Source of the DNA: Bacillota bacterium
GTDB lineage: Bacteria > Bacillota > Clostridia > Christensenellales > SZUA-584
Direction of reading: 5' to 3'
Assembly: GCA_023412005.1 (NCBI GenBank)
Contig: JAEYOE010000013.1
Location: 1-31,402 of the forward strand
DNA length: 31,402 nt
Every line of letters starts with the position of its first letter. Within the stretch, counting starts at the first letter, position 1. The position numbers and the translations under genes are program-made. The notes below the pieces were generated by a model, which worked only from the letters and a program-made list of their open reading frames with translations, was not told the origin of the DNA and ran no database searches. Shown here one piece after another: positions 29,947 through 31,402 of this stretch.

Positions 29947-31197
29947 TCAGGCGATATGAAAAATTGTTTCATACAATAATGATGCATGCTGTTGGCTTTG
30001 ATGACACGCATCGATAAAATCATTCATGTTGCTGATCAGCTTTTCAATCACGATCGGACATAAAGATCCGTCGTCTGCCATCGATTTAAGAACACCCATA
30101 ATCTGTATTTGAGACATCCCTTTTCTATACGGGCGGTCTTCAGTAATTGACGTAAAAACATCGGCAACAGCCATGATCCTTGAACCAAGCGGTATGCTGT
30201 CCTCGGTGAGTTGAAAGGGATATCCTTTTCCGTTAAGCTTCTCGTGATGGTATGAAGCCCACATGTTAATTGTTTCCATTCCTTTTATAGCGTTGAGTAA
30301 ACGATAAGTATGAAATGTGTGCTCACGAATAATATGAAATTCTTTCTGATCAAGCGCGGATGGCTTTTCCAGCAGTTCGTTGGGAACGCTTAGCTTTCCA
30401 AGATCGTGGAGATAGCCTGCCACGAGCAGCATCTTGCACTCTGTTTCCGAAAAACCGAATGCTTTCCCCAGGCGGTTCGCTATTTTGGCCACACCTGCCG
30501 AATGTGTCGCGGTAAAATGGCTCCGAAAGTCAATAATCAGCGAAATCATGTGCGTGATATCCATAAGCTGATCAATATTGATATAATCACCTGAGAATAA
30601 TTTATGCGTGGGTAAATAATCAACCGGTTGATTTTCCATCAGTTCAAGCCAGATATGGTCGTTTTTCTTTAATGAAAGCAAAGCTTTGACGGCTTCGGGA
30701 TTGAATTTTTTATCTATGTCCTTCTCAATATCCAATAGAATTCTGGGAACTTGTTCCACAGTGCTGGTCATTGTTTGAAATTTGACGCAGACCCTGTCTG
30801 CCAGATGCAATATGTGGCTTTCTATCGGAACCTTTTTTTCTGAGAAAACCTTCCCCTTTCCCTCGTCCCAGTTCACATGATGATACTGCACGATATCTGA
30901 GATGTCGCTGAACAACGAAACTTCCTGTAATAGTCTTGCGCTCCTGAACGCATGACTGTTCACACTAACAGGCTCTTCTTCTATCAGAATCAGCCTCTCT
31001 TTACTGTTTAGGGCACCGATATCATGAAGCAAGCCTGCCATGATTAAATTGCGGCAGGACATTTTCGTCAGCCCCATTCTTTTCCCGATATGATAAGATA
31101 AAAAGGCTACCTGTTGATGGTGGCTTGTATATTCCGGTGAAATGAGATCAACCGAGTACCCGATGCTTAAAAGCAAATCAAATAAATGAACCTGCAA
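29947..31197 (-). CDS. Tandem HD / HD-GYP domain protein, probable cyclic-di-GMP phosphodiesterase
   Basis: A 416-aa soluble protein with two HD-type halves. The first, about residues 20-190, has LLHDIGAL (H58, D59) and QYHHVNW but no GYP motif. The second, about 220-405, is an HD-GYP domain with HSAGVAKIA, YLHDLGKLSVPNELL (H264, D265), IREHTFHTYRLL, HHEKLNGKGYP (317-327; Asn replaces the usual Asp) and ADVFTSITEDRPYR. HD-GYP enzymes hydrolyse cyclic-di-GMP or related dinucleotides to mononucleotides. There is no receiver, PAS or transmembrane segment. The start is TTG with GAGGAG eight bases upstream; no ATG is available. Confidence 0.9.
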   Translation of the reverse strand: MQVHLFDLLLSIGYSVDLISPEYTSHHQQVAFLSYHIGKRMGLTKMSCRNLIMAGLLHDIGALNSKERLILIEEEPVSVNSHAFRSARLLQEVSLFSDISDIVQYHHVNWDEGKGKVFSEKKVPIESHILHLADRVCVKFQTMTSTVEQVPRILLDIEKDIDKKFNPEAVKALLSLKKNDHIWLELMENQPVDYLPTHKLFSGDYINIDQLMDITHMISLIIDFRSHFTATHSAGVAKIANRLGKAFGFSETECKMLLVAGYLHDLGKLSVPNELLEKPSALDQKEFHIIREHTFHTYRLLNAIKGMETINMWASYHHEKLNGKGYPFQLTEDSIPLGSRIMAVADVFTSITEDRPYRKGMSQIQIMGVLKSMADDGSLCPIVIEKLISNMNDFIDACHQSQQHASLLYETIFHIA

Positions 31198-31224
31198 AAC
31201 AACTGCTCCTCACATATTCTTTTT

Positions 31225-31253
31225 ACTATAAATCTACCACATTTGATGTTGAA
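31225..31253 (-). promoter_or_regulatory. Possible promoter of the HD-GYP gene
   Basis: Minus-strand TATAGT (31225-31230), a 17-bp spacer and a weak TTCAAC (31248-31253), about 28 bases before the TTG start. Confidence 0.4.
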
Positions 31254-31270
31254 CAAATCAAAAGTTTTTG

Positions 31271-31361
31271 CATAAAATAATGATCCCCCGGTCACGTCCG
31301 GGGGTTTTTCATACACGGGCATAGCCCTCTTTTTCTGGCATCGCCTTAAGGCGTACTCAAC
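31271..31361 (+). repeat. Dispersed terminator-containing repeat, copy B
   Basis: Same element as copy A at 23053-23146: CATA..ATAATGATCCC, hairpin, ACGTCCGGGG(G)TTTTTCATA, then a looser shared tail. Here it lies upstream of the minus-strand HD-GYP gene, with no plus-strand gene before it. Confidence 0.5.
31285..31309 (+). terminator. Orphan plus-strand intrinsic terminator
   Basis: A perfect 7-bp stem CCCCCGG / CCGGGGG around TCACGT, followed by TTTTTC. It is oriented for plus-strand transcription, yet the DNA to its left is the minus-strand HD-GYP gene. On the minus strand no T-run follows the hairpin. Confidence 0.75.
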
Positions 31362-31402
31362 GGTCGGCAGCCGCAAAAGCTTGTTACTGGCTGCCCCTCG
31401 AA

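Noticed and set aside
1..31402. CRISPR array or classical anti-phage island
   Set aside because: No regularly spaced direct repeats and no Cas or known defence genes; the repeats present are palindromic and intergenic.

Overview
The window looks like chromosomal DNA from a Gram-positive, low-to-moderate-GC bacterium of the class Clostridia. The evidence is the Firmicutes-type order mutS-mutL-miaA-hfq-ynbB next to lexA, rny, the nadD-yqeK-rsfS cluster, strong AGGAGG-type ribosome binding sites, sigma-A promoters with 17-bp spacers, a LexA box of the CGAAC-N4-GTTYG type, and degenerate palindromic intergenic repeats of a kind I recall from gut Clostridia. No phage structural genes, transposases or CRISPR array are visible. 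It reads as an ordinary housekeeping region with several poorly characterised genes inserted.

Layout. 1-541: six minus-strand tRNA genes (transcribed Pro-Glu-Met-Asp-Phe-Thr) from one strong promoter. 764-3444: miaB and an overlapping membrane-anchored HExxH metallopeptidase, convergent with a secreted, C-terminally anchored protein at 3415-4197. 4304-11130: a tight plus-strand operon mutS-mutL-miaA-hfq-ynbB. 11123-13158 (minus): lexA with its own SOS box, a 0.3-kb gene-free stretch full of inverted repeats, and a tyrosine recombinase. 13269-15377 (minus): fba-proC-rnhA operon ending in a strong hairpin terminator. 15530-15605: a stand-alone tRNA-Trp with its own promoter and terminator. 15688-20206 (minus): peptidase M19-purB-GNAT operon and rny with a leader of about 200 nt. 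20446-21309: an unknown four-TM protein. 21420-23029 (plus): nadD-yqeK-rsfS. 23030-23482: a repeat-rich gap. 23483-31197, mostly minus: NlpC/P60 hydrolase, TIM-barrel protein, macrodomain protein, DUF6530 plus GIY-YIG-like pair, MFS exporter, YjbR protein, MscL and a tandem HD/HD-GYP protein, with one small plus-strand cysteine-rich protein (DUF6485 type) between them.

How the genes work together. MiaA and MiaB carry out successive steps of ms2i6A37 formation, and two tRNAs in the window (Phe, Trp) carry the A36-A37-A38 sequence MiaA recognises. MutS and an endonuclease-type MutL form a MutH-independent mismatch repair pair beside the SOS regulator LexA. Hfq and RNase Y act on RNA stability. 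NadD, YqeK and RsfS link NAD synthesis, nucleotide hydrolysis and ribosome silencing.

The parts most worth a second look are the palindrome-rich DNA between lexA and the recombinase (11830-12115), a terminator-containing dispersed repeat present at 23053 and 31271, the DUF6530/GIY-YIG-like pair, and the unknown 2TM-domain-2TM protein next to rny. All assignments come from reading sequence motifs by eye; no database search was run.
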